This document shows, piece after piece, positions 56,116-64,000 of a stretch of 64,000 nt of DNA. Each line of letters begins with the position of its first letter. Position 1 is the stretch's first letter. Source of the stretch: Tiliqua scincoides (Eukaryota > Chordata > Lepidosauria > Squamata > Scincidae); NCBI RefSeq assembly GCF_035046505.1, contig NC_089822.1, positions 112,609,307 through 112,673,306 of the forward strand. The letters are read 5' to 3'. The position numbers and the translations under genes are program-made. The notes beneath the pieces were generated by a model that saw nothing but the letters and a program-made list of their open reading frames with translations, did no database searches and had not been told where the DNA came from.

Positions 56116-64000
<7,885 letters not shown>

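Overview
The window is vertebrate nuclear DNA, most likely from a sauropsid and probably a squamate reptile. The grounds are a sparse gene content, CR1-type and zinc-finger-tailed LINE fragments, tRNA-derived SINEs, many short hAT-like and other non-autonomous DNA transposons, and abundant (GA)n, (CT)n, (GT)n and (CTTT)n tracts. The species cannot be fixed from the sequence alone.

Two protein genes are certain, and both lie in the last 12 kb. SPC24 (plus strand, coding 52269-55181) encodes a kinetochore subunit of the NDC80 complex. Five coding exons join into a 197-residue protein, the length I recall for human SPC24. Two of its introns carry U12-type (minor spliceosome) signals: one AT-AC intron (53620-54285) and one 95-bp GT-AG intron (54980-55074). 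KEAP1 (minus strand, coding 56116-61836, cut by the right edge) encodes the redox-sensing adaptor of the CUL3 ubiquitin ligase that controls NRF2. Its last four coding exons match residues 214-624 of the human protein, with exon sizes equal to those I recall for human. The BTB exon lies beyond the window. The two genes converge, and their poly(A) signals are about 50 bp apart.

From 1 to about 51 kb I see no recognisable host coding exon. One CpG-rich island at about 21.4-22.3 kb looks like an orphan promoter with a possible noncoding first exon. The rest is a layered repeat landscape. It holds two copies of one LINE 3' end (1-470 and 42981-43791, the second with a 10-bp target duplication), a CR1 fragment, several tRNA-like SINEs, at least six groups of hAT-like elements (many with visible 8-bp target duplications), and a large group of short elements with GGGC-CAATCC-type inverted ends and 3-bp target duplications. 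Many elements are nested, and several insertions can be checked against uninterrupted copies in the same window. I see no CRISPR array, no rRNA or genuine tRNA gene, and no retroviral or other virus-like element.
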